From NCBI GenBank assembly GCA_963832445.1, contig CAWHUM010000013.1:186001-250000 (forward strand): 64,000 bases of DNA, written 5' to 3'. Under the pieces are notes generated by a model. That model did no database searches, was not told the DNA's origin, and was given only the letters and a program-made list of their open reading frames with translations. This DNA comes from AWTP1-13 sp963832445. Lineage in GTDB: Bacteria; Pseudomonadota; Alphaproteobacteria; Rhizobiales; Hyphomicrobiaceae. Below are positions 34,003 through 43,370 of the stretch, piece by piece (positions within the stretch are counted from its first letter, which is position 1; each line of letters starts with the position of its first letter). Position numbers and translations under genes: made by a program.

Positions 34003-34258
34003 CCCTGGCAGCCGAAGTCGCGCAAATCTTCGCGACAAACCTTAAGTATAGCAGACATCCGCCGCCATGTCTGTCAACGTATGGGTTGAGGCAGCAGTGC
34101 TTTTTAGGGATATTGCACGTGCTGTCGTTGTGAGTGGTATCCGGCCGGTCCGAACCAACGAGCGCGGTCAACGCGCATACTCCGGCAGGTACCAAGACCA
34201 GGGCTCTCTTCCTGCCCGCGGTCTGCCGCCATGCCGAACCAGGGAGGAGAGTTGGTCC

Positions 34259-36241
34259 GTGAGCCTCGAAAGCTCCGCTAGTCTCGATACGGTGCCCAAG
34301 CTGTTGCTGCGCAATGCCAAGGCCTACGGCAACCGGCCCGCCATGCGCCACAAGGACCTGGGCATCTGGCAAACCTGGACCTGGGCGCAGTTGCGCGACG
34401 AGGTGCGCGCTTTCGCGGTCGGGCTGCGCAAGCTCGGCCTCGAGCGCGGCGATGCGATTGCCATCATCGGCGACAACCGTCCGCGCCTATACGCATCGTT
34501 TGCCGCGGTGCAGAGCATCGGCGGCGTCGCGGTGCCGGTCTACCAGGACTCGGTCGCCGACGAGATGGCCTACGTGCTCGACCACGCCGAGGCGAAGTTT
34601 GCGGTCGTGCAGAACCAGGAGCAGGTGGACAAGCTGATCGCGATCGCCGATCGGCTGCCGAAGCTGCGCACCATCGTCTACGAGGAGGAGCGCGGGCTCG
34701 CCAGCTACGACCACACCAACCTGCACTCGTTCGATCATGTGCAGGAGCTCGGACGGCAGGAGCTGCGCAAGAACGCCGGCGCGGCCGGCTGGTGGCTCGA
34801 CGAGATTGCCAACGGCAAAGGCTCGGACGTGAGCGTGATGCTCTACACCTCGGGCACGACGGGCCGGCCGAAGGGCGTGATGCTGACGCACGAGAACATC
34901 GTGCGCTCGGCCCAGAACGGCAACAAGTTCGACAACTTCACGCCCAACGACACGCTGCTCGCCTATCTGCCGATGGCCTGGGTCGGCGACCACATCTTCT
35001 CCTATGGCCAGGCCTTTGCGGGCGCCATGTGCGTGTGCTGCCCGGAGAGCCCGGAGACCATCATCGAGGATCGCCGCGAGATCGCGCCCACCTACTTCTT
35101 CGCTCCACCCCGCGTGTACGAGAACCTGCTCACCCAAATCATGGTGCGCATGGAAGATGCCGGGCGCCTCAAGAAGGGCATGTTCGACTATTTCCTGAAG
35201 GTGGCGCGCCGGTCGGGCGAGCTGATCCTCGATGGCAAGCCGGTCGGCTTCAAGGAGCGCTTGCTCTATTGGCTGGGCGACAAGTGCGTCTATGCACCGC
35301 TCCGCAACCGCATGGGCTTTTCCCAGATCCGCGTCGCCTACACGGCGGGCGAAGCAATCGGGCCGGATCTTTTCAGCTTCTATCGTGGGCTGGGCATCAA
35401 CCTGAAGCAGCTCTACGGGCAGACCGAGGCCAGCGTCTACATCACGCTGCAGCCCGACGGCGAGGTCTATCCCGATACGGTCGGCAAGCCCGGCCCCGAC
35501 GTCCAGATCAAGATCGCCGACTCGGGCGAAGTGCTCTATCGCAGCCCGGGCGTGTTCCTCAAGTACTACAAGAACGAGGACGCAACCAACGCGACCAAGA
35601 CCCCAGACGGCTGGGTGCACACCGGTGACGCTGGCTTCCTCGACCAGCGCGGGCACTTGAAGATCATCGATCGCGCCAAGGACGTCGGACAGCTCAACAA
35701 CGGCGCGCTGTTCGCCCCGAAATATCTCGAAAACAAATTGAAGTTCTACCCCGAGGTGCGCGAGGCGGTGGCCTTCGGCCAAGGCCGCGACTACGTGACG
35801 ATGTTCATCAACATCGACCTCACCTCGGTCGGCAGCTGGGCCGAGCGCAACAACGTCTCCTATGCCAGCTACCAGGAGCTGGCCGCCCATCCGCAGGTCT
35901 ATGACATCATCGCCAAGCGCATGGACGAGCTGAACCGCGGGCTCGCCGAGGAGCCGCAGATGGCGGCCTCCCAAGTCAGGCGCTTCCTCATCCTGCACAA
36001 GGAGCTCGACGCCGACGACGGCGAGATGACGCGCACGCAGAAGGTACGGCGATCAACGATCCAGGAGCGCTACGCGCCGCTGATTACCGCCCTCTACGAC
36101 GGCTCCACGCAATGCCACGCTGTCACCGAGATGACCTTCGAGGACGGCCGCAGGGGCGTCGTCGAGGGCGATGTGCGCATCGTCGACGTCAAGACCTATC
36201 CAGCGCGAGCCGCCGAGCCCGTGAGGGAGGCTGCCGAGTGA
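34259..36241 (+). CDS. AMP-dependent long-chain-type acyl-CoA synthetase
   Basis: 660 residues from a GTG at 34259, 9 nt after AGGGAGGAG. The AMP-binding motif is LYTSGTTGRPKGVMLTHEN. YGQTEAS, GWVHTGDAGFLDQRGHLKIIDRAKD and a variant end (GQLNNGALFAPKYLENKLKF) mark the long type found in front of liv operons in Rhizobiales and beta-proteobacteria. It activates a carboxylic acid to acyl-CoA through acyl-AMP. It is the first gene of the operon and its TGA overlaps the livG GTG (GTGA at 36238-36241). The substrate is probably the acid imported by the adjacent transporter. Confidence 0.88.
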   Translation: MSLESSASLDTVPKLLLRNAKAYGNRPAMRHKDLGIWQTWTWAQLRDEVRAFAVGLRKLGLERGDAIAIIGDNRPRLYASFAAVQSIGGVAVPVYQDSVADEMAYVLDHAEAKFAVVQNQEQVDKLIAIADRLPKLRTIVYEEERGLASYDHTNLHSFDHVQELGRQELRKNAGAAGWWLDEIANGKGSDVSVMLYTSGTTGRPKGVMLTHENIVRSAQNGNKFDNFTPNDTLLAYLPMAWVGDHIFSYGQAFAGAMCVCCPESPETIIEDRREIAPTYFFAPPRVYENLLTQIMVRMEDAGRLKKGMFDYFLKVARRSGELILDGKPVGFKERLLYWLGDKCVYAPLRNRMGFSQIRVAYTAGEAIGPDLFSFYRGLGINLKQLYGQTEASVYITLQPDGEVYPDTVGKPGPDVQIKIADSGEVLYRSPGVFLKYYKNEDATNATKTPDGWVHTGDAGFLDQRGHLKIIDRAKDVGQLNNGALFAPKYLENKLKFYPEVREAVAFGQGRDYVTMFINIDLTSVGSWAERNNVSYASYQELAAHPQVYDIIAKRMDELNRGLAEEPQMAASQVRRFLILHKELDADDGEMTRTQKVRRSTIQERYAPLITALYDGSTQCHAVTEMTFEDGRRGVVEGDVRIVDVKTYPARAAEPVREAAE

Positions 36242-37059
36242 AAGCCGACGTTCAACCCAAGCCGGTGATGGCCGACCGACGCGGTCCCTCCGACGAGGTG
36301 CTGCTCTCGGTGGAGAACGTATCGCTTTCCTTCGGCGGCGTGCGGGCGATACGAGGCGTCTCGTTCGACATCCGGAAGGGCGAGATCCGCGCCATCATCG
36401 GCCCCAACGGCGCCGGCAAGACGTCGATGCTCAACGTCATCAACGGCTTCTACCACCCACAGGAAGGCACCATCACCTTCAAAGGCAGGAAGCGGCACGA
36501 CATGCGGCCCTATCTCGCCGCCAGCCAAGGCATCGCCCGCACCTTTCAGAACGTCGCCCTGTTCAAGGGCATGTCCACGCTGGACAACATCATGACCGGC
36601 CGCACGCTCAAGATGCGCCAGGGGCTGCTCGCGCACATGCTGCACTTCGGGCCGGCCCAGCGCGAGGAGATCCGCCACCGCGAGGCGGTCGAGCGCATCA
36701 TCGATTTCCTCGAGATCGCGCACATCCGCAAGGCGCCGGTAGGCAAGCTGCCCTACGGGCTGCAGAAGCGCGTCGAGCTCGGCCGTGCGCTTGCCATGGA
36801 GCCGGAGCTGCTGCTGCTCGACGAGCCGATGGCCGGCATGAACTTGGAGGAGAAGCAGGACATGAGCCGCTTCATCCTCACCGTGAAGGACACGTTCAAC
36901 ACCACCATCGCACTGATCGAGCACGACATGGGCGTGGTGATGGACCTGTCCGACCGCGTGGTGGTGCTCGACTACGGCCAGAAGATCGCCGACGGCACGC
37001 CGGCCGAGGTGCAAGGCAACCAGGCCGTCATCGACGCGTACCTTGGCGTAGCGCACTAG
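36238..37059 (+). CDS. livG: Branched-chain amino acid-type ABC transporter ATPase LivG
   Basis: 273 residues from a GTG that overlaps the ligase stop. Walker A is GPNGAGKT (55-62), the Q-loop is FQNV, the signature is the LivG-type LPYGLQKRVELGRAL, Walker B is LLLLDEP and the switch His is in EHDM. It powers the LivHM permease with LivF. In this cluster the family is often used for organic or aromatic acids, not only amino acids. Confidence 0.92.
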   Translation: MKADVQPKPVMADRRGPSDEVLLSVENVSLSFGGVRAIRGVSFDIRKGEIRAIIGPNGAGKTSMLNVINGFYHPQEGTITFKGRKRHDMRPYLAASQGIARTFQNVALFKGMSTLDNIMTGRTLKMRQGLLAHMLHFGPAQREEIRHREAVERIIDFLEIAHIRKAPVGKLPYGLQKRVELGRALAMEPELLLLDEPMAGMNLEEKQDMSRFILTVKDTFNTTIALIEHDMGVVMDLSDRVVVLDYGQKIADGTPAEVQGNQAVIDAYLGVAH

Positions 37060-37085
37060 AGGCATGGGCGAGCCGAACGACAGAC

Positions 37086-38477
37086 ATGGATTTCCTCTTC
37101 AAATTCCTGGTCGAGCCCTGGATCACCATTCTCACCGCGCCGCTGTTCTTCGGCGAGGTGGTCATCGGCGGCATCATGGCCGGCGTCATGTATTCGCTGG
37201 TCGCGCTCGGCTTTGTGCTGATCTACAAGGCCTCGGGCGTGTTCAACTTCGCCCAGGGCATCATGGTGCTGTTCGCGGCACTTTCGCTGGTGGGCATCAT
37301 GGAGCGCGGCGTGCCGTTTCTGCTCGCTCTGGTGCTGACAGGCATCATCATGCTGGCGCTCGCCTTCGTCATCGAGCGGGTGATCCTGAGATACATGGTG
37401 AACCAGGAACAGATCATCCTGTTCATGGCGACTATCGGCCTGACCTATTTCCTCGAAGGCTTCGGCGAGACCCTCTGGGGCTCCGACGTGCGCAAGCTGG
37501 ACGTCGGCCTTCCCGATGGCCCGCTGCGTGTCGCGGGGGTGACCATCGGCACCCCTGTTCTGGTCGCGGCCTTTGCCGCCGCGGTGGCCGCCTCGCTGGC
37601 AATCCTGTTCGTCTGGCGCATGCGTGCCGTGCGCCGTTCCGTCGATGCCGAAAACAGCCTCGGCTTGGCGATGATGCCCGGCCCGGCGGCGCTGGTGTTT
37701 GCGCTGCTGGGGCTCGCCTTCTTTGTTACCCGCTTCTTCTTCGGCCCCGATGCGGCCTTCATTCAGGGCAGGGCCACCAGGACCGCGACGTTCCTGGCCA
37801 CGCTGTCGTGGACGGGCCTCGCCATGCTGCTGAGCGTGGCCTTGAGCTGGCTCGCCGCGTGGCTGGGTGCTCGCCAGGCATCGCGCGATCGGGGTACGGA
37901 GCCTGCGCCGCTGCACTATGCCTGGTTCATTCTGCTGGGCATCGTCAGCGCGATCGCGGCGGCCGCAGGCGTCGTTTGGGCCGTCAGATCGGGCATCCTG
38001 ATAAACGCCTTCGAGCTTTCAGCCGCGGTGATTGCGGGCATCCTGGTCATCGTCTTGGCGCTGTTCTTCCAGAAGACACGCGTTGGCCGCGCACTGAGGG
38101 CGGTTGCCGACGACCACGCCGCGGCGCTGTCGGTCGGCATCTCGCTGCGGGGCATCTGGGTGATCGTGTGGGCGGTGGCGGGCATGGTCGCGCTGGCGGC
38201 CGGCATCATCTGGGGCGGCAAGAGCGGGGTGCAGTTCTCCCTTTCGCTCATCGCGCTCAAGGCCCTGCCGGTGCTGATCCTCGGCGGCTTCACCTCGGTA
38301 CCTGGGGCCATCGTCGGCGGCCTCATCATTGGCGTTGGCGAGAAGGTGGCCGAGGTCTACTGGGGACCGGCGATCGGCGGCGCGATCGAGAACTGGTTCG
38401 CCTACATGCTGGCCCTTGTGTTCCTGCTGTTCCGGCCGCAAGGGCTGTTCGGCGAGAAGATCATCGAGCGAGTCTAA
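37086..38477 (+). CDS. livH: Branched-chain-type ABC permease LivH, enlarged
   Basis: 463 residues, against about 290-300 for normal LivH. The flanks are canonical: MAGVMYSLVALGFVLIYKASGVFNFAQG (30-57 in outline), NQEQIILFMATIGLTYFLEG, and after about residue 320 FFQKTRVGRALRAVADDHAAALSVGI to RPQGLFGEKIIERV. Between them (about 160-310) lies an extra 150-residue block with about four added hydrophobic helices and a basic loop (GARQASRDRG). The reading frame is clean throughout. It forms the channel with LivM. The insert may add helices or a docking surface. Confidence 0.88.
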   Translation: MDFLFKFLVEPWITILTAPLFFGEVVIGGIMAGVMYSLVALGFVLIYKASGVFNFAQGIMVLFAALSLVGIMERGVPFLLALVLTGIIMLALAFVIERVILRYMVNQEQIILFMATIGLTYFLEGFGETLWGSDVRKLDVGLPDGPLRVAGVTIGTPVLVAAFAAAVAASLAILFVWRMRAVRRSVDAENSLGLAMMPGPAALVFALLGLAFFVTRFFFGPDAAFIQGRATRTATFLATLSWTGLAMLLSVALSWLAAWLGARQASRDRGTEPAPLHYAWFILLGIVSAIAAAAGVVWAVRSGILINAFELSAAVIAGILVIVLALFFQKTRVGRALRAVADDHAAALSVGISLRGIWVIVWAVAGMVALAAGIIWGGKSGVQFSLSLIALKALPVLILGGFTSVPGAIVGGLIIGVGEKVAEVYWGPAIGGAIENWFAYMLALVFLLFRPQGLFGEKIIERV

Positions 38478-38492
38478 CAAAGCAGGATACTG

Positions 38493-39620
38493 ATGTTCTA
38501 TCGCGAAGCCGGTCAGTTCAAGACCACTTACGCCGCCGACCAAGCGATCTTTCCCATCGCTCAGGATCGCTGGTTCGTTCTTGCATTTCTGGCTGCCGCC
38601 TACATCGTGCCGCCGGCGTTTCTCGGGCCTTACTGGTTCAATGCCGTCCTGATCCCCTTCCTGATCTTCAGCATGGCCGCGCTGGGGCTCAACATCCTGG
38701 TCGGCTACTGCGGTCAGATCTCGCTCGGCACCGGCGGGTTCATGGCGGTCGGCGCCTATGCCAGCTACAAGCTCACCACGGCGTTCATGCCGGACCTCGG
38801 CATGGTCTTCATCTTCCTGCTGTCGGGATTGGTCGCGGCACTGGTAGGGGTGCTGTTCGGCCTGCCGAGCTTGCGCATCAAGGGCTTCTATCTGGCGGTC
38901 GCTACGTTGGCAGCCCAGTTCTTTCTCATCTGGCTCTTCAACAAGGTAGCGTGGTTCTACAACTACAACTCCAACGGCACCATCGAATCCCCACCGCGCA
39001 CGCTGTTCGGCTCCATCCTGGAGCCCGGGGGGCTGCTCGAGGCACTGAGCTTCCTGAACCCGATGGTGACGAGCCCGCGCGCGAGCCCGCATGCCAAGTA
39101 CTTCTTCGCGCTGACCCTCGTCATCGTCTTTGCCTTCGTCGCCAAAAACCTGGTGCGAGGGCGCATCGGGCGCTCCTGGATGGCCATCCGCGACATGGAC
39201 ATCGCCGCCGAGCTGATCGGCATCCGCCCCATGCAGACCAAGCTGCTGGCCTTCGCCGTGAGCTCGTTCTACTGCGGCGTTGCCGGCGCCATGCTGCTCA
39301 ACCTCTACCTCAACAGCGCCGAGACGTTGGCGTTCGGGATCAACATCTCCTTCGACGTGCTGTTCATGGTGATCATCGGCGGCCTGGCGAGCATCCTGGG
39401 CTCGTTCCTCGGCGCCGGCTTCATCGTGCTCACCCCGATTTTCCTCGTCAACTTTCTGCCCGCCGTCGGCTTGCAGGTCGATACCGCCATGCAGAAGCAT
39501 ATCGAGCTGATGTTGTTCGGTGGACTGATGATCTTCTTCTTAATCGTCGAGCCGCACGGCTTCGCCCGCCTGTGGCAGATCGGCAAGGAGAAGCTGCGCC
39601 TTTGGCCGTACCCTCACTAG
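38493..39620 (+). CDS. livM: Branched-chain-type ABC permease LivM
   Basis: 375 residues with about ten membrane helices. Family marks: AALGLNILVGYCGQISLGTGGFMAVGAYASY, GVLFGLPSLRIKGFYLAVATLAAQFF, RSWMAIRDMDIAAELIGI and GGLASILGSFLGAGFI (each in outline). It pairs with LivH to form the channel and follows livH after 15 bp. The C-terminus ends FARLWQIGKEKLRLWPYPH. Nothing unusual is seen. Confidence 0.9.
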   Translation: MFYREAGQFKTTYAADQAIFPIAQDRWFVLAFLAAAYIVPPAFLGPYWFNAVLIPFLIFSMAALGLNILVGYCGQISLGTGGFMAVGAYASYKLTTAFMPDLGMVFIFLLSGLVAALVGVLFGLPSLRIKGFYLAVATLAAQFFLIWLFNKVAWFYNYNSNGTIESPPRTLFGSILEPGGLLEALSFLNPMVTSPRASPHAKYFFALTLVIVFAFVAKNLVRGRIGRSWMAIRDMDIAAELIGIRPMQTKLLAFAVSSFYCGVAGAMLLNLYLNSAETLAFGINISFDVLFMVIIGGLASILGSFLGAGFIVLTPIFLVNFLPAVGLQVDTAMQKHIELMLFGGLMIFFLIVEPHGFARLWQIGKEKLRLWPYPH

Positions 39621-39770
39621 GGAGATTGACTGCAGGAGGTTCACGTAGCGTGTGCAGGTTTACGTTGGTCGGGGCACGATGCTACGGTCGGTCCAAGAAA
39701 CCGGACGCACGGCGCGATGACGGCCAGTCCGACCAACACAGGAAGCGTTCAACTCACTAGGGAGGTCCGT

Positions 39771-41081
39771 ATGACCTGGAAATATCTGAAACTAGGCGCT
39801 TTGGCAGCGGCAGCGTTTGCCGGTCCGTGGGCCATCACCGGCGCCATGGCGCAAGACCTGTTCCTGCCAACCCTCGTCTATCGCACGGGTGCCTACGCGC
39901 CGAGCGGTATCCCGATCGCCAACGGCTTCAAGGACTACCTGACGCTCCTCAACGAGCGCGACGGTGGCATCGAGGGCGTCAAGATCGCGTTGGAGGAGTG
40001 CGAGACCCAGTATGACACCAAGCAGGGTGTCGAGTGCTACGAGCGGCTCAAGAGCAGGAACCCTCTCATCATCAATCCCTACTCGACGGGCATCACCTAT
40101 GCGCTGATCCCGAAGGCGCCGGTGGACAAGATCCCGATCCTGTCCATGGGCTATGGCCGCACCGATGCAGCGGTCGGCAGCGTCCATCAGTGGGTGTTCG
40201 TCACGCCAACCGGCTACTGGAGTCAGGCCTCGGCCAAGATCAAGTACGTGGCTTCCAAGGAGGGCGGCCTCGACAAGCTGAAGGGCAAGAAGATCGCCAA
40301 CATCTATCACAACAGCCCCTACGGCAAAGAGACGATCCCAGTGCTCGATGTGCTGGCCAAGAAATACGGCTTCGAGGTGGATCACCTTGCGGTCGACCAT
40401 CCGGGTCAGGAGCAGAAGGCGACCTGGCTGAAGGTGCGGCAGTCTAGCCCCGATTGGATCTTCTTCCGCGGCTGGGGCGTGATGAACCAAGTCGGCGTCA
40501 AGGAGGCGGCTGCCATCGGCTTCAAGATGGACCGCATCGTTGCCGTGTGGTGGTCGGGCACCGAGACCGACGTGGTACCCGCCGGCGATGCAGCCAAGGG
40601 TTACATCTCGGCGACCTTCCACGCGCCCGGAAGCAACTACAAAGTGCACGAGGACATCAAGAAGCATGTCTACGACAAGGGCAAGGGCGCCACGAGCTGG
40701 GATAAGGTGGGCGAAGTGCTCTATAACCGCGCGCTGGTCAACGCCATGATGACCACCGAGGCGGTCCGCAACGCGGTCAAGAAGCACGGCAAGAAGGTCA
40801 CCGGCGAGCAGGTGCGCGAAGGCATGGAGAACCTCGACCTGACCCAGGCGCGCCTCGACCAGCTGGGCTTCGGCAAGATGATGCGGCCCATCAAGAACAC
40901 CTGCAACGATCACGAAGGCAACGGCCCCGTTATCTTCCAGCAGTGGGACGGCAAGCGGTGGAACCTCATCTCCGACTGGGTCGAGCCCATGCGCGACGTC
41001 GTGCGCCCGATGATGGAAGAGTTGGCGAAGAAGTTCGCCGACGAGAACAAGGTCACGCCGAGGCAGTGCCCGTCGACGTGA
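39771..41081 (+). CDS. livK: ABC transporter periplasmic substrate-binding protein, LivK family
   Basis: 436 residues from the ATG at 39771, after GGGAGG. The signal peptide spans about 1-25 (KLGALAAAAFAGPWAITGAMA before QDLFLPTLVYRTG). The Venus-flytrap fold for branched-chain-type ligands follows (GAYAPSGIPIANGFKDYLTLLNERDGGIEG in outline; VECYERLKSRNPLIINPYSTG). It delivers the substrate to LivHM. The ligand cannot be read from sequence; ligases on both sides suggest an organic acid. A 150-bp gap before it may carry an extra promoter so that the binding protein is made in excess. Confidence 0.9.
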   Translation: MTWKYLKLGALAAAAFAGPWAITGAMAQDLFLPTLVYRTGAYAPSGIPIANGFKDYLTLLNERDGGIEGVKIALEECETQYDTKQGVECYERLKSRNPLIINPYSTGITYALIPKAPVDKIPILSMGYGRTDAAVGSVHQWVFVTPTGYWSQASAKIKYVASKEGGLDKLKGKKIANIYHNSPYGKETIPVLDVLAKKYGFEVDHLAVDHPGQEQKATWLKVRQSSPDWIFFRGWGVMNQVGVKEAAAIGFKMDRIVAVWWSGTETDVVPAGDAAKGYISATFHAPGSNYKVHEDIKKHVYDKGKGATSWDKVGEVLYNRALVNAMMTTEAVRNAVKKHGKKVTGEQVREGMENLDLTQARLDQLGFGKMMRPIKNTCNDHEGNGPVIFQQWDGKRWNLISDWVEPMRDVVRPMMEELAKKFADENKVTPRQCPST

Positions 41082-41141
41082 TCGCAGCACGATAGCCGAG
41101 GGTGGCGGCCGCCGGCTGCCACCCTCCTCACGGGTCCGCCC

Positions 41142-42008
41142 ATGTCGCCTCCGCAGGATTCCAGCCTTGGCGCCGAACCCACGCCACACCCGGCGCCCGA
41201 TAGCGTTGCGCCTATGCTTTCGCTCAACAACGTCGAGGTGATCTACGACCACGTCATCCTGGTGCTGAAGGGCGTCTCGCTCACGGTGCCGAAAGGTGCC
41301 ATCGTCGCCCTGCTGGGGGCCAACGGCGCCGGCAAGAGCACCACGCTCAAGGCCATCTCCAACCTGTTGCTGGCGGAGCGCGGCAAGGTCACCAAGGGCA
41401 CGGTCGAGTTCATGGGCGCGCGGGTAGACGGACTCTCGCCCAGCGACCTGGTGCGCCGCGGCTGCATCCAGGTGATGGAGGGCCGCCACTGCTTCGGCCA
41501 CCTCACCGTGGAGGAGAACCTGCTGACCGGCGCCTTCACGCGCACAGACGGGCGCGGCGCCGTCGCCGCCGACCTCGACATGGTGTACGGCTATTTCCCG
41601 CGCCTCAAGGAGCGCAGCACCTCGCTGGCGGGCTACATCTCGGGCGGCGAGCAGCAGATGACGGCGATCGGCCGCGCGCTCATGTCCAAGCCGAAAATGG
41701 TGTTGCTGGACGAGCCGTCCATGGGCCTGGCGCCGCAGCTGGTGGAAGAGATTTTCGAGATCGTCAAGCGGCTGAACGCCGAGCAGGGCGTGTCCGTGCT
41801 GCTGGCCGAGCAGAACACCAACATGGCGCTCAAATACGCCACCTACGGCTACATCCTGGAGAACGGCCGCATCGTCATGGACGGCGAGGCCAACTCGCTG
41901 CGCCAGAACGAGGACGTGCGCGAGTTCTACCTCGGCATCGGTGGCGGCGACCGCAGGAGCTTCCGCGACGTGAAGTCCTATAAGCGGCGCAAGCGCTGGC
42001 TGGCATAG
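41142..42008 (+). CDS. livF: Branched-chain-type ABC transporter ATPase LivF
   Basis: 288 residues; a Pro/Ser-rich N-terminal extension precedes the domain, so the true start may be the Met at residue 25. Walker A is GANGAGKS (59-66), the signature is ISGGEQQM, Walker B is MVLLDEPSMGLAP and the His switch is replaced by the family's LLAEQN. It works with LivG. The basic tail RRSFRDVKSYKRRKRWLA is typical of this subgroup. Confidence 0.91.
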   Translation: MSPPQDSSLGAEPTPHPAPDSVAPMLSLNNVEVIYDHVILVLKGVSLTVPKGAIVALLGANGAGKSTTLKAISNLLLAERGKVTKGTVEFMGARVDGLSPSDLVRRGCIQVMEGRHCFGHLTVEENLLTGAFTRTDGRGAVAADLDMVYGYFPRLKERSTSLAGYISGGEQQMTAIGRALMSKPKMVLLDEPSMGLAPQLVEEIFEIVKRLNAEQGVSVLLAEQNTNMALKYATYGYILENGRIVMDGEANSLRQNEDVREFYLGIGGGDRRSFRDVKSYKRRKRWLA

Positions 42009-42060
42009 GGGCGCATGGGGCTGTACCCGAGGCAATGTAAGTCGTCATCCCCGCGCTTGT

Positions 42061-42098
42061 CGCCTGGATACCGGGGACAAGCCCCGGTATGACAGGCG
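42061..42098. repeat. Bulged palindrome, REP-like, after livF
   Basis: The outer arms CGCCTG/CAGGCG (42061-42066 and 42093-42098) and inner arms ATACCGGGG/CCCCGGTAT enclose ACAAG. With the preceding GTCATCCCCGCGCTTGTC it resembles the dispersed GTCATCCCCGC...GATGAC-type palindromes common in Rhizobiales; a related fragment (TCTCCGCCTGCGCGGGGATGA) occurs near 31534-31554. It may trim or stabilise the liv mRNA. Confidence 0.55.
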
Positions 42099-42134
42099 CG
42101 TGCGGCTCATCTTGCCAGAAGGCTTAGGGAAGGT

Positions 42135-43367
42135 ATGGCCGACCATTTCGATCAGCTGGAAATCCGCGACCCCGAGCAGCGGGAGCTGGCGCAGTTCAAT
42201 CTGCTGCCAGACCTGATCCGTCACGCAATCGCTGCGGCGCCGGGCTGGGCCGATCATCTCAAGGGTATGGACCCCTCCGTCGCCGCCTCGCGCGGGGGAC
42301 TGGCGAAGCTGCCGGTCCTGCGCAAGGCGATACTGCACGAGCTGCAGGCCAGGCGCCCGCCGTTCGGCGGCTTCGCCACGGCCAAGCCGGCGGAGGTCGC
42401 GCGTGTGTTCATGTCGCCGGGGCCGATCTTCGAACCCGAGGGACACGGCGAGGACTGGTGGCGGGCTGCCCGCGCGCTCTATGCCGCTGGCGTGCGCAGA
42501 GGCGACATCGTGCACAACACCTTCGCCTATCACCTCACGCCCGGCGGCTGGATCCTCGACTCCGGCGCACGCACCCTGGGTTGTGCCGTGATCGCCGCCG
42601 GCCCCGGCAACACCGAACAGCAGCTCGAAGCGATCCAGACGCTGAAGCCCACGGTCTATGTCGGCGTGCCCGACTACCTCAAGATCCTGCTCGACAAGGC
42701 GAAGGAGACCGGCAAGGACGCCACCTCCTTCAAGAAGGCGATGGTGGGCGGCGGCGCCCTGTTCCCCTCGCTCAGGGCAGAATACAAGCAGCGCGGCGTC
42801 GCCACGTTCCAGACCTACGCCACCGCCGATCTCGGCATCATCGCCTACGAGAGCGAGGCGCTGGAGGGCATGATCGTCGACGAGGGCGTGATCGTAGAGA
42901 TCGTGCGGCCGGGCACGGGCGATCCGGTTCCGCCGGGCGAAGTGGGCGAGGTGATCGTCACCTCCTTCAACCGCGACTACCCAATGATCCGCTTTGCCAC
43001 CGGCGACCTGTCCGCCGTGCTGGAGGGGGCAAGCCCTTGCGGGCGCACCAACATGCGCATCAAGGGCTGGCTCGGGCGCGCCGACCAGACCACCAAGGTC
43101 AAGGGCATGTTCGTGCATCCCGAGCAGGTGGCCGAGGTCGCCAAGCGCCATGGCGTCGGGCGCGTGCGCTTGGTGGTGGGCCGCTCGGGCGAGCAGGACA
43201 CCATGACCCTGCGCGCCGAAGCGCAAGACGATGCAAGCCTCAAAGCCAAGCTGGCGGAGACCCTGCAGGCGGTCACCAAGCTCAAGGGCGAGGTTGAGAT
43301 CGTGGCGCCCGGCTCGCTGCCCAACGACGGCAAGGTGATCGCCGACGAGCGCACCTACGGCAGCTGA
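42135..43367 (+). CDS. Phenylacetate-CoA ligase-like AMP-binding protein
   Basis: 410 residues. The PaaK-like pattern is visible: ADHLKGMDPS, FMSPGPIFEPEG at the P-loop region, TYATADLGIIAYES, GEVGEVIVTSFNRDYPMIRFATGDLSAV and RADQTTKVKGMFVHPEQV. It activates an aromatic or similar carboxylic acid to its CoA thioester. The usual SSGTTG phosphate loop is altered to MSPGP, as in the group found beside liv operons. It sits 127 bp after livF and 3 bp before the dehydrogenase, so it belongs to the same cluster. Confidence 0.85.
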   Translation: MADHFDQLEIRDPEQRELAQFNLLPDLIRHAIAAAPGWADHLKGMDPSVAASRGGLAKLPVLRKAILHELQARRPPFGGFATAKPAEVARVFMSPGPIFEPEGHGEDWWRAARALYAAGVRRGDIVHNTFAYHLTPGGWILDSGARTLGCAVIAAGPGNTEQQLEAIQTLKPTVYVGVPDYLKILLDKAKETGKDATSFKKAMVGGGALFPSLRAEYKQRGVATFQTYATADLGIIAYESEALEGMIVDEGVIVEIVRPGTGDPVPPGEVGEVIVTSFNRDYPMIRFATGDLSAVLEGASPCGRTNMRIKGWLGRADQTTKVKGMFVHPEQVAEVAKRHGVGRVRLVVGRSGEQDTMTLRAEAQDDASLKAKLAETLQAVTKLKGEVEIVAPGSLPNDGKVIADERTYGS

Positions 43368-43370
43368 CCC

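Noticed and set aside
34487..35998. Long minus-strand frames opposite the first ligase and the liv genes (also 38019-39500 and 39792-42035)
   Set aside because: Each is antisense to a conserved transporter or ligase gene and shows no domain, signal or ribosome-binding site.
37086..38477. livH as two genes fused by a missing stop
   Set aside because: The N- and C-terminal parts are both needed for one LivH, and the frame is continuous, so an internal insertion explains it better.
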